DNA of 6,392 bases, taken from positions 1 through 6,392 of the forward strand of contig ONWI01000146.1 of NCBI GenBank assembly GCA_900321515.1, given 5' to 3'. Shown in pieces: positions 1 through 6,287 of this stretch. Below the pieces are notes generated by a model. The model was not told where the DNA came from. It saw only the letters and a list, made by a program, of their open reading frames with translations, and did not search any database. The stretch's first letter is position 1; each line of letters starts with the position of its first letter. This stretch comes from an uncultured Eubacteriales bacterium. Its GTDB lineage: Bacteria > Bacillota > Clostridia > Oscillospirales > Acutalibacteraceae. Both the position numbers and the translations under genes were made by a program.

Positions 1-66
1 TCAAGAGGCCTAAGACTCCGCCCTTTCACGGCGGCAACACGAGTTCGAATCTCGTCCGGGTCACCA
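1..66 (+). tRNA. tRNA-Glu (UUC), 5' end cut off by the window
   Basis: The anticodon arm is a perfect 5-bp stem (18-22 with 30-34) around the 7-nt loop CTTTCAC, giving anticodon TTC at 25-27, which reads Glu codons. The T arm has stem ACGAG/CTCGT around the loop TTCGAAT. The 3' acceptor strand is 56-62, the discriminator base is A63, and CCA is encoded at 64-66. The 5' acceptor strand and the start of the D arm lie outside the window. A hairpin terminator begins 5 nt downstream, so this is the last gene of its transcript. Confidence 0.95.
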
Positions 67-70
67 TTCT

Positions 71-130
71 TCCTCAAGCCGGGTGCTCAAGCGTTTTGCT
101 TCAGGCATTGCGCTTGAGGATTTTTATTAT
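71..130 (+). terminator. Rho-independent terminator after tRNA-Glu
   Basis: TCCTCAAGC at 71-79 pairs perfectly with GCTTGAGGA at 112-120. The enclosed region can fold further (AAGC 89-92 with GCTT 98-101). A T-rich tail, TTTTTATTAT, follows directly at 121-130. Its position just after the CCA of tRNA-Glu fits a transcript end. From here to 209 I see only a small hairpin (TGCCG 141-145 with CGGCA 154-158) and no gene. Confidence 0.85.
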
Positions 131-209
131 ATTTCATTAATGCCGTCTCACTTCGGCAGAACAGCGAATTCATCCGGAAAAAATGCCAGACCATACTACA
201 TCAAAACAT

Positions 210-286
210 GTCTTCGTAGCTCAGCAGGATAGAGCGTTCGCCTCCTAAGCGAAAGGCCGTGGGTTCGAATCCCGCCGAGGACGCCA
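210..286 (+). tRNA. tRNA-Arg (CCU)
   Basis: This is a complete 77-nt cloverleaf. Acceptor strand GTCTTCG (210-216) pairs with CGAGGAC (276-282) with one G-U pair, the discriminator is G283, and CCA is encoded at 284-286. The anticodon stem TTCGC (237-241) pairs with GCGAA (249-253) around CTCCTAA, giving anticodon CCT at 244-246, which reads the AGG Arg codon. The T loop is TTCGAAT. Only a weak promoter candidate is visible upstream (CATACT at 192-197, poor -35). No hairpin-plus-T terminator directly follows; instead the MITE-like element starts 11 bp downstream. Confidence 0.97.
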
Positions 287-297
287 ATTACTAAATC

Positions 298-465
298 TAA
301 GAGCCTGTTCAATATCTCTCCACGCGCGTCTTGCTTGTATACTTTTCGCCGTATTTTGCCAAAATCCCCGTTAATACACATAAGTATTGCCTGCGGTTTT
401 GTCTTCATCCGGCGAAAAAACTAACTGCGCCATCCTCACATGTGGAGATGCTGAACAGGCTCTTA
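298..465. mobile_element. MITE-like element with perfect terminal inverted repeats
   Basis: The ends are 15-bp perfect inverted repeats: CTAAGAGCCTGTTCA at 297-311 and its complement at 452-466. Similarity continues inward (ATCTCTCCAC at 314-323 against GTGGAGAT at 442-449, with a 2-nt insertion on the left). Taking the ends as AGAGCC...GGCTCT gives a 164-bp body at 300-463 flanked by TA (298-299 and 464-465), which fits a 2-bp TA target duplication. No transposase is encoded, so it would have to be moved in trans. The GAGCCTGTT-type end resembles ends of some IS5-family elements, but that family link is only a guess. The body also contains a near-palindrome at 431-450. Alternative: a decayed IS remnant. 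Confidence 0.7.
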
Positions 466-573
466 GTAACTGTGCAGAAATAATTAATACATTTAGCTCG
501 TCAGAATACTTTGGTTGCTTATTTGGGTTTTACTGCCGGTTGCCGTGTGTTCAGAAGCGCGAATTACCACTAC

Positions 574-578
574 GGGAG
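574..578 (+). promoter_or_regulatory. Ribosome binding site that decides the ABC gene start
   Basis: GGGAG at 574-578 directly abuts the ATG at 579, leaving no spacer for that codon. The same motif sits 9 nt before the in-frame TTG at 588-590, a normal distance. This favours TTG as the real start. Confidence 0.6.
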
Positions 579-587
579 ATGACTAAA

Positions 588-2315
588 TTGGTAAAAAGAT
601 TCATCGCGTACTACCGCCCGCACAAGCTGCTTTTCGGAGCTGATATGGCGGCGTCGCTGCTTATCTCACTGCTGGGAATGATCTATCCTGTAATGACCAA
701 CCGGCTGCTGAACAATTATATTCCCAATCGCGCCTACAGTTCGATTATCATAGCAGGCGTTACGGTGCTGGCGCTCTATTTTGTCAGAATGCTGCTGCGC
801 TACTTCGTGCAGTATCAGGGACATATGGTGGGAACATACATGCAGGCGCAGATGAGGCGGGAGCTTTTCGCGCATTTGGAAAGGCTGCCGTTCTCGTTCT
901 TCGACGACCACGAGACAGGCGCAATAATGACGCGCATGACAAACGACCTTTTTGAAGTCAGCGAACTTGCGCACCACGGGCCGGAAAATCTGCTGACCTG
1001 TTCCGTAATGATCGGACTGAGCTTCGGTTACCTCTGCACCATAAACATGTGGCTGACGCTTATAATATTCGCCTGCGTACCGCTGCTGATCGCCGTTTCT
1101 ATATATCTGAGGAAGAGGATGCGCGACGCTTTCAAGGAGCGCCGCAAGAGCAATGCCGTCATCAACGCGGCACTTGAAAGTTCAATCACCGGCGTGAGAG
1201 TGACCAAGGCATACACAAACGCCGGACGTGAACAGGAAAAATTTGAAATCGGCAACCAGATGTACATCGACGCATGCGCTAAATCTTACAGCGCAATGGG
1301 CAAATTCCATTCGTCAACGTCCTTCATTACCGACGTCTTCAACGTGATAATTCTGATAGCCGGCGGATTATTTCTCTACAAAGGCAGCATTAATTTCGGC
1401 GAATATTCCACATTCATCGTGTCGGTCAATCTGTTTATCTCACCGGTACAGACGCTTATTCAGTTTATGGAACAGTGGCAGAACGGCGCGACCGGCTTCC
1501 GCAGATTCATTGAGATAATGGATATCCCCGAGGAGCAGGACTCTCCCGCTGCCGAGGACATAGGCGAGGTGCGGGGAGAAGTGGAACTGCGCGACGTGAG
1601 CTTCTCCTATGAAAAGGAGGACAAACGCGACGTTCTCGATCACGTTTCGCTCAAAATCGAAAAGGGAAGCAAGATGGCTCTTGTCGGCCCCTCCGGAGGC
1701 GGCAAGACCACTATCTGCCATCTCATCCCGAATTTCTACAAACTCGGAGACAACTGCGGAAGCATTCTCATCGACGGCAGGGATATCAGAAATATAACGA
1801 TGGATTCACTCCGCCGCAACATCGGCATAGTTCAGCAGGACGTATTTCTCTTTGCCGGAACGATACGCGACAACATAGCCTACGGCAGCCTTGGCGCGAC
1901 ACAAGAAGAAATCATCGGCGCGGCGAAGAAAGCCAATCTTCACGAATTCGTAATGGGTCTGCCAGACGGCTACGATACCGAGATAGGCGAACGCGGCATA
2001 AAGCTCTCCGGCGGACAGAAGCAGCGCGTTTCCATTGCACGCGTATTTTTAAAGAATCCGTCAATACTCATTCTCGACGAAGCGACAAGCGCTCTGGACA
2101 ACACGACAGAGGTACTAATCCAGCAGTCTCTTGACGAACTCTGCAAGGGACGCACAACATTGGTAGTGGCTCACAGACTCTCCACCATCCGCAACGCCGA
2201 CCGCATTGCGGTAGTTACTGGCGGCAGAATCACGGAATACGGCACCCATGAAGAGCTTATGGAGAAGGGCGGCACATATAAAGAACTGTATGATTTGCAA
2301 TTCAGGAACAGTTGA
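588..2315 (+). CDS. ABC exporter half-transporter (TMD-NBD fusion, MsbA/MDR type)
   Basis: This inner-membrane ATP-driven exporter should work as a dimer. No partner half-transporter gene is visible nearby, so a homodimer is inferred; the substrate cannot be told. From the TTG start it is 575 aa, normal for the family. An N-terminal type I exporter domain has six hydrophobic segments at about 16-38, 51-73, 136-154, 155-173, 247-265 and 274-294. The C-terminal nucleotide-binding domain is fully canonical: A-loop Tyr (SFSYEK, about 341), Walker A GPSGGGKT (367-374), Q-loop VQQDVFLFAG (about 415-424), signature LSGGQ (473-477), Walker B ILILDE with catalytic Glu (493-498), D-loop SALD and H-loop His529 (VVAHRLST). 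The start codon is either TTG588, chosen from the spacing of GGGAG, or ATG579, which adds three residues. The frame stays open upstream to 387, through the MITE end, but that extension looks non-coding. No clear promoter is visible between 467 and 573. Confidence 0.93.
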   Translation: MVKRFIAYYRPHKLLFGADMAASLLISLLGMIYPVMTNRLLNNYIPNRAYSSIIIAGVTVLALYFVRMLLRYFVQYQGHMVGTYMQAQMRRELFAHLERLPFSFFDDHETGAIMTRMTNDLFEVSELAHHGPENLLTCSVMIGLSFGYLCTINMWLTLIIFACVPLLIAVSIYLRKRMRDAFKERRKSNAVINAALESSITGVRVTKAYTNAGREQEKFEIGNQMYIDACAKSYSAMGKFHSSTSFITDVFNVIILIAGGLFLYKGSINFGEYSTFIVSVNLFISPVQTLIQFMEQWQNGATGFRRFIEIMDIPEEQDSPAAEDIGEVRGEVELRDVSFSYEKEDKRDVLDHVSLKIEKGSKMALVGPSGGGKTTICHLIPNFYKLGDNCGSILIDGRDIRNITMDSLRRNIGIVQQDVFLFAGTIRDNIAYGSLGATQEEIIGAAKKANLHEFVMGLPDGYDTEIGERGIKLSGGQKQRVSIARVFLKNPSILILDEATSALDNTTEVLIQQSLDELCKGRTTLVVAHRLSTIRNADRIAVVTGGRITEYGTHEELMEKGGTYKELYDLQFRNS

Positions 2316-2318
2316 GAC

Positions 2319-2373
2319 AACAGGCTCTATCCGGAATCGTCAAGCCACCTAACCTAATATTTTAGAGCCTGTT
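2319..2373. repeat. 11-bp inverted repeat carrying the MITE terminal core
   Basis: AACAGGCTCTA (2319-2329) and TAGAGCCTGTT (2363-2373) are perfect inverted copies separated by 33 nt. Both carry the GAGCCTGTT core seen at the ends of the element at 298-465, and they begin 3 nt after the ABC stop codon. Here the arms face outwards relative to the MITE (right-type end first, then left-type end). They may be two separate element ends or one solo remnant. The RNA could form a long-looped hairpin, but the following bases are not a proper T-run, so a terminator role is doubtful. Confidence 0.6.
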
Positions 2374-2403
2374 TAGAATAAATACTCCTATATCGGCAAA
2401 TAA

Positions 2404-2447
2404 GCCGCAGCGCATCAGAGCAAATCCGATACGCTGCGGCAATTTTT
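2404..2447. terminator. Bidirectional terminator between convergent genes
   Basis: GCCGCAGCG (2404-2412) pairs perfectly with CGCTGCGGC (2432-2440), and inner bases 2414-2416 also pair with 2428-2430. On the + strand the stem is followed by AATTTTT (2441-2447), ending the ABC transcript. On the minus strand it starts 8 nt after the MFS stop codon and is followed by TTATTT, a weaker tail. Confidence 0.85.
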
Positions 2448-2448
2448 C

Positions 2449-3927
2449 TTATTTATCAACTGTCTCGTCTGTCTGTGCTGCAACGGATATTTCGGCAATC
2501 TCGCTGGCGATTTCATCTGCTTTGGGGATTGCAAAGCCAACGGGGTTATCCGAAGCCTGTGCCGCCTCAACTGCCGGTTCAGCCGCTTCGGACGCTTCGC
2601 CTGCCTGAGCTGCCGCCTGTTCCAGCCTCGACTCCAGAACGTCGCCGTGACGCACAGGCAGCATGGTGAAGAATGCTATCGCACTGAACAGCGCTGCATA
2701 CGGACAGAGTATCTTCAGTCCCAGCATATCCATCAGCCAGCCGGAGAATATTGGGGTGACAATCTGCGCCGCCATGGACGCCGTGTAATAGTAGCCTGTG
2801 TAAAGACCTGTGTTTGAACCCGTGCAAAGCTCCACAACCATCGGGAAGGAATTGACATTGATGGAAGCCCAGCCTATTCCGGCAATTGCAAAGAGTATGT
2901 TCATCACCATCATCGGCGTGTCGGCAGTCACGAACGTCATGCTGCCGAAAGCTATAACCATCATTATAACGCCCACAAGAATGGTCTTTTTGCGGCCGCG
3001 TTTTGACGCTATAATACCCACAGGCAGGAATGAGACCACTCCGGCTGCCTGCGCTATCATCAGGGTAAGATTGTGATCCTTGTGCAGTATGTCGGCGGCG
3101 TAGACCGAATATTTGGACGTCACGGCATTATAGCCCATATACCACATGAATATGGATGCAAGCAGGAAGAGCAGTGAGCAAAGTTCGCCCTTTGTCAGCT
3201 TGCGGTCACCGGCAGCCTGCGCCGCGCTCTCGGCCTCTTCGTCGCCGGATTCGTATGTAGTCATCTCCTCGTCAAGTCCGAGCGCCCTGCTCTGCTCCTG
3301 CATATCGTGGGCGAACCTGTTCTCGCGTACAAAGAGCAAGTAGATTACAAGCGATATCAACATTGCCGACGCGACTGAGATGAAGTAATAGTAATAATTG
3401 GAGTGCATGTAAACATCGTCCATGTTCTTGATTTCCTTGGTCGCGAATACAATGCCGAAAAGCAGGGCAATGATGCCGCCTATGGTACCCATGAGATTAA
3501 TGACCGCGTTGGCCTTGGAACGCAGCGGCTTGACCGTGATGTCAGGCATAAGGGCAACTGCGGGTGAACGGAACACAGCCATCGCGATCAGCATTGCCAC
3601 CAGTGTGATGACAAAGTACATCAGAGAATCAATAAACGGCAGCAGCGCGAAGAGTGCGACGGCAATTATTGTTCCCACCAGTATGAACGGTGTGCGCCGC
3701 CCCAGTTTCGTATTGCATTTATCCGAGAGCTTGCCGAAAAGCGGCAGCATAAAGAGGGCAAGAATATTATCTATAGCCATAATACCGCCCGAAAGAGTCT
3801 GCGACATCCTGAACTTATACGTCAGCACCAGAGGAATCGTGTTGTCGTATGCCTGCCAGAACATGCAGATAAGGAAAAATGCCATACCCGCAAAAAATGT
3901 GCGCCTGTAATTGAGTTTGATCTTCAT
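2449..3927 (-). CDS. MFS transporter, GPH/SLC45-like sugar-type permease
   Basis: This 492-aa integral membrane protein has about twelve hydrophobic segments in two groups of six, roughly 11-27, 47-65, 80-98, 102-120, 142-162, 179-200, then 248-266, 287-307, 313-333, 337-357, 375-397 and 403-424. The loop between segments 2 and 3 reads GKLSDKCNTKLGRRTPFI (65-82), a form of the MFS loop motif that resembles glycoside/cation symporters and the SLC45 group; the equivalent loop in the second half is SKRGRKK (308-314). A charged acidic loop (about 201-247) joins the halves. The last 68 residues (425-492) form a hydrophilic Ala/Glu-rich tail without membrane segments, longer than the usual short tail. 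The substrate is not determinable. The ATG at 3927 is preceded by AAGGAAGG (3938-3945) at 10 nt spacing, and a strong promoter lies further upstream. It follows the amidohydrolase on the same strand, 96 bp away, so a shared substrate pathway is possible but unproven. Confidence 0.9.
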   Translation of the reverse strand: MKIKLNYRRTFFAGMAFFLICMFWQAYDNTIPLVLTYKFRMSQTLSGGIMAIDNILALFMLPLFGKLSDKCNTKLGRRTPFILVGTIIAVALFALLPFIDSLMYFVITLVAMLIAMAVFRSPAVALMPDITVKPLRSKANAVINLMGTIGGIIALLFGIVFATKEIKNMDDVYMHSNYYYYFISVASAMLISLVIYLLFVRENRFAHDMQEQSRALGLDEEMTTYESGDEEAESAAQAAGDRKLTKGELCSLLFLLASIFMWYMGYNAVTSKYSVYAADILHKDHNLTLMIAQAAGVVSFLPVGIIASKRGRKKTILVGVIMMVIAFGSMTFVTADTPMMVMNILFAIAGIGWASINVNSFPMVVELCTGSNTGLYTGYYYTASMAAQIVTPIFSGWLMDMLGLKILCPYAALFSAIAFFTMLPVRHGDVLESRLEQAAAQAGEASEAAEPAVEAAQASDNPVGFAIPKADEIASEIAEISVAAQTDETVDK

Positions 3928-3983
3928 CTGTCAAGTACCTTCCTTCGCAGCGCAACGCAATGCACTGAAATAATTCGTTTACA

Positions 3984-4012
3984 ATTATACTATATTTGCC
4001 GAATTATGTCAA
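3984..4012 (-). promoter_or_regulatory. Consensus sigma-A promoter for the MFS gene
   Basis: Read on the minus strand, TTGACA (4012-4007) and TATAAT (3989-3984) are both perfect consensus and are separated by exactly 17 bp. The predicted start of transcription is near 3977, giving a leader of about 50 nt before the MFS ATG. The -35 box is 12 bp past the amidohydrolase stop codon. Confidence 0.9.
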
Positions 4013-4023
4013 TGATTTTTATT

Positions 4024-4812
4024 CTAAATATCAAATATTCTCTCCGCGTTTCCGTGCATCAGAAGCTCATAATCGTCCGGCGAGACCCATTCCCGGAACT
4101 CGCCGAAATACACCTTATAGAATGGATGGGCATATGTGTCGGGGCCGTCTATGGGATTGTCGGTGCCAAACAGAAGTTTGTGAGCGCCGTATTTCTTCAT
4201 CAGCCTGAGTCCCGATTCCGGCTTGACCCACGTCGTGTCACCGTAGAGATTTGGCAGCGAACCGATCAGTTCGATGGCCTCATTGTTGTCGGTTATCAGT
4301 CCCATATGCACCATGATGAAATTGATATCCGGGTGAGCTTTTGCCACTTCATAGACAAACCGGGGCTGCGAAAACTCGTCATTCGAGGAATGTACTTCCA
4401 CGGGCAGCCCTCTCTCTGCCGCAAATCGGAGATACGGCTCGACCTGCGGCGCCGTGATGGGCATCATGGAATGATAGGGGTGGAATTTCAGTCCCTTTAC
4501 ATACTTGCCGCCATCCGTGACCAATTGTGCAAATTCATCTGTAAAGCCCTCCGCGGCAGGTCTGCACCACGGCAGAATCCCGATCATACCGTCATTCTCC
4601 CGCGCGAATTCAATCGCCTCGATGTTGGCGCTCTGCTGATCGTATGGCCAGTCGTCGGGCAGAGGCATGTGATCCTGACCGTATTCCACGCCCATTATAG
4701 GCGACACAAGCGAATAGTCTATGCCGTATCGCTTCATGGAGTCAATAACGAATTCCTTCTTCATGTTGTAACGTCCGAAAACGCCTATATGCACATGCGA
4801 ATCAATTATCAT
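4024..4812 (-). CDS. Amidohydrolase-2 family metal-dependent hydrolase (TIM barrel)
   Basis: This 262-aa, probably cytoplasmic enzyme fits the amidohydrolase_2 family, whose members hydrolyse or decarboxylate small, often cyclic or aromatic, substrates; the substrate here is unknown. The expected metal and active-site positions are present in order: HxH (DSHVHIG, His6 and His8) on strand 1, Lys109 and His111 in KGLKFHP, His141 in VEVHSS, His169 in MVHMG and Asp218 in FGTDNP. The family's C-terminal NAERIF is at 255-260. I chose ATG4812 because GAGAGGA (4820-4826) lies 7 nt before it and the protein then begins directly with the first beta strand. An ATG at 4836 would add eight residues but has no good binding site. 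It starts 31 bp after the phosphoesterase stop codon, so the two are probably co-transcribed. No terminator follows before the MFS promoter. Confidence 0.9.
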   Translation of the reverse strand: MIIDSHVHIGVFGRYNMKKEFVIDSMKRYGIDYSLVSPIMGVEYGQDHMPLPDDWPYDQQSANIEAIEFARENDGMIGILPWCRPAAEGFTDEFAQLVTDGGKYVKGLKFHPYHSMMPITAPQVEPYLRFAAERGLPVEVHSSNDEFSQPRFVYEVAKAHPDINFIMVHMGLITDNNEAIELIGSLPNLYGDTTWVKPESGLRLMKKYGAHKLLFGTDNPIDGPDTYAHPFYKVYFGEFREWVSPDDYELLMHGNAERIFDI

Positions 4813-4819
4813 GTCCAGT

Positions 4820-4826
4820 TCCTCTC
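4820..4826 (-). promoter_or_regulatory. Ribosome binding site of the amidohydrolase gene
   Basis: On the minus strand this reads GAGAGGA, 7 nt before ATG4812. It supports that ATG over the upstream in-frame ATG at 4836. Confidence 0.7.
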
Positions 4827-4843
4827 TCCCATGCATTATCCGC

Positions 4844-5521
4844 TCAAAGCTGAATTATCTTTTTATACAGCGCGGTGTGACATTCATCCACCTTCCAATC
4901 CACATGAAAGTGACCGAAATACCAATGTCTGTAACCCACCGTGTTGCGCAGCTCGTCAAAGAACGGCATAAGCTCATCATCCTCCGCCTTTGCCAGATCA
5001 ATCATGCGCGCTATGGACTGCGGCGCGTCGTGTGTTATCATGATGTCAACCTGATTGTCATTCAGCGCGAGGTTCTGACGGGCACGCCGGATCTCCTCCG
5101 CGTTCGGCATCTCCTCACGCCACCACGAAACCCCTACGGTGCGGTACATTCTGTCGGAAGAACGCGCTCCGCCCATCGCGAATATCTTCATGCCCTCCAG
5201 ATCGTAGACATATCCCCTCATGAGGTGAATGACAGACGGACGTATAAACTGTACCTTGCCGCCGTTCCAGCTGCATTCGTCATACTCCGCGAGCGCAGAG
5301 AAATTCTCGTGATTGCCGTCAACAAAAAGCGTTGTAAAGTTCTTTTTCTCCAGCCAGTTGAGCCAGTAGTTGTCCCTTTCGTTTCCGTACCATATGCCGC
5401 CGAAATCGCCGCAGATGATCACATAATCGTTTTTTGTGAGTTCTTTCTGCCGCGTAAAGTTATCCGTGTTCAGCTTGGAAATATCTAAAGGAATGTGCGT
5501 ATCGCCTGTTACAAAAATCAT
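4844..5521 (-). CDS. Calcineurin-like metallophosphoesterase
   Basis: This 225-aa protein carries the full set of metallophosphoesterase motifs for a two-metal phosphatase or phosphodiesterase: GDTH (Asp7, His9), ICGDFGG (Asp39), DGNHE (Asn70, His71), ITHDAP (His164) and YFGHFHVD (His204, His206). No signal peptide is seen, so it should be cytoplasmic. The substrate could be a nucleotide, a phosphoprotein or a small phosphoester and cannot be told. Start ATG5521 has AGGTGG 11 nt upstream and opens directly into the first beta strand. The frame is open to an ATG at 5638, which would add a Lys-rich 39-residue extension and overlap the methyltransferase stop. I reject that because a promoter sits inside the stretch and no binding site precedes that ATG. 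It leads a likely two-gene transcript with the amidohydrolase. Confidence 0.92.
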   Translation of the reverse strand: MIFVTGDTHIPLDISKLNTDNFTRQKELTKNDYVIICGDFGGIWYGNERDNYWLNWLEKKNFTTLFVDGNHENFSALAEYDECSWNGGKVQFIRPSVIHLMRGYVYDLEGMKIFAMGGARSSDRMYRTVGVSWWREEMPNAEEIRRARQNLALNDNQVDIMITHDAPQSIARMIDLAKAEDDELMPFFDELRNTVGYRHWYFGHFHVDWKVDECHTALYKKIIQL

Positions 5522-5594
5522 ATCTTTGAGTACCACCTTTTGCTCTGGATTTTTCGGTCGCCGCTGAAAAGTATCGACGACATTTCCATGGTAT

Positions 5595-5623
5595 ATAGTA
5601 TCATGTTTTTTACTCTTTTTCAA
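5595..5623 (-). promoter_or_regulatory. Sigma-A promoter for the phosphoesterase-amidohydrolase unit
   Basis: On the minus strand, TTGAAA (5623-5618) and TACTAT (5600-5595) are separated by 17 bp. The promoter lies immediately after the methyltransferase stop codon (5631). Transcription should start near 5588, leaving a leader of about 66 nt. That leader can form a 7-bp hairpin (5575-5581 with 5557-5563, one G-U pair, 11-nt loop). Confidence 0.75.
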
Positions 5624-5630
5624 TAAATTT

Positions 5631-6149
5631 TCATTCAAAATTTTGCGCGTGAATAGCCTGCTGTAATTCCATATATCGGTTTATGGCAATGGCCGTGGAG
5701 ACGGATACGTTAAGAGAAGAAATATTTTTGCCGTACATTTCTATATAGCAGGCGTTATCGGCAATGTCAAGCAATTCCTGAGGAACGCCGTTTCTTTCAT
5801 TGCCGACGATTAAACAGGTTTTTGACGGAAAAACAAACGTGCGGAGAGGAAACGATTCATCCGTGATTTCCAACGCGGTCAGCGTGTATCCTTCATGCCG
5901 GATATCCTCGATACATTGCAGGCTGTCAATGAATTCTATCGGTGTAGAAGCGCCTCGGGACACTCTTTTGATTTTACCTTCATTTTTCAAACTATCACCG
6001 TAATAGAATATCTTTTTGACCGCAAAAACATCCGCAGTGCGCAGAATCAATCCTAAATTTTCGCTGGTCAGTCCGCACAGACAAAGCAATAATTCGCTTT
6101 GACAGCTAATAATCTTACTTATAGTTTCATAGTGGTCGAGCTGTTTCAT
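5631..6149 (-). CDS. TrmH/SpoU-family RNA 2'-O-ribose methyltransferase
   Basis: This 172-aa SPOUT-fold protein is about the length of a bare SpoU catalytic domain with no added RNA-binding domain, so it acts as a SAM-dependent RNA methyltransferase, most likely as a dimer. All three family motifs are seen: motif 1 around NLGLILRTAD (Asn31, Arg37), motif 2 LIVGNERNGVP (Glu118 in GNE) and motif 3 SSLNVSVSTAIAI (Ser144-Asn147), which forms the knotted SAM site. The small size resembles TrmL-type tRNA wobble methyltransferases, but TrmH-like tRNA or rRNA targets are equally possible, so no symbol is given. ATG6149 is preceded by GGGTGA (6155-6160) at 5 nt. The frame continues open to 6296, but that part would cross the promoter and encodes no family sequence. 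It is divergent from the ribosomal-protein-like gene on its other side. Confidence 0.92.
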   Translation of the reverse strand: MKQLDHYETISKIISCQSELLLCLCGLTSENLGLILRTADVFAVKKIFYYGDSLKNEGKIKRVSRGASTPIEFIDSLQCIEDIRHEGYTLTALEITDESFPLRTFVFPSKTCLIVGNERNGVPQELLDIADNACYIEMYGKNISSLNVSVSTAIAINRYMELQQAIHAQNFE

Positions 6150-6180
6150 GACATTCACCCATATCTTGGTTAATATAGAA

Positions 6181-6209
6181 ATTATAGCATACCCGAATTT
6201 TGTATGCAA
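6181..6209 (-). promoter_or_regulatory. Sigma-A promoter for the methyltransferase gene
   Basis: On the minus strand, TTGCAT (6209-6204) and a perfect TATAAT (6186-6181) are 17 bp apart. Transcription should start near 6174, about 25 nt before the ATG. Confidence 0.85.
6187..6207. promoter_or_regulatory. Possible operator palindrome in the methyltransferase promoter
   Basis: GCATAC (6187-6192) and GTATGC (6202-6207) are perfect 6-bp inverted arms with a 9-bp gap. They fill the spacer of the promoter and reach into its -35 box, which is a typical place for a repressor to bind. No regulator is identified. Confidence 0.4.
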
Positions 6210-6252
6210 GCGATCACGGTGACATTGCTCTGATAAAAAAACGAAAATACAC

Positions 6253-6281
6253 TTGACATACAAAGAAAAATATGCTAAACT
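6253..6281 (+). promoter_or_regulatory. Sigma-A promoter for the right-edge gene
   Basis: A perfect TTGACA (6253-6258) lies 17 bp before TAAACT (6276-6281). It points right, divergent from the methyltransferase promoter 44 bp away. Transcription should start near 6288, giving a leader of about 74 nt before the ATG at 6362. Confidence 0.85.
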
Positions 6282-6287
6282 TGTTAT

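Noticed and set aside
210..286. tRNA-Arg as a prophage or island attachment site
   Set aside because: I found no second copy of the tRNA 3' end in the window, and no integrase.
196..408. Open frame of 70 codons on the minus strand, containing GGIRTHGLSLRRRTLYPAELR
   Set aside because: It is the antisense of tRNA-Arg joined to the MITE body. This is a well-known type of spurious protein from tRNA antisense, with no ribosome binding site.
387..587. N-terminal extension of the ABC transporter frame
   Set aside because: It runs through the right end of the MITE, contains no family sequence, and the binding site is at 574-578, so it is unlikely to be translated.
2319..2373. Hairpin after the ABC stop codon as its terminator
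   Set aside because: The loop is 33 nt and there is no T-run; the compact GC-rich hairpin with a T tail at 2404-2447 is a far better terminator.
4006..4971. Long + strand open frame of 321 codons opposite the amidohydrolase
   Set aside because: It is a shadow of the minus-strand genes, whose motifs are clear; it matches no recognisable family and crosses two gene ends.
4811..5488. Long + strand open frame of 225 codons opposite the phosphoesterase
   Set aside because: Antisense shadow of a gene with all its catalytic motifs; no plausible product.
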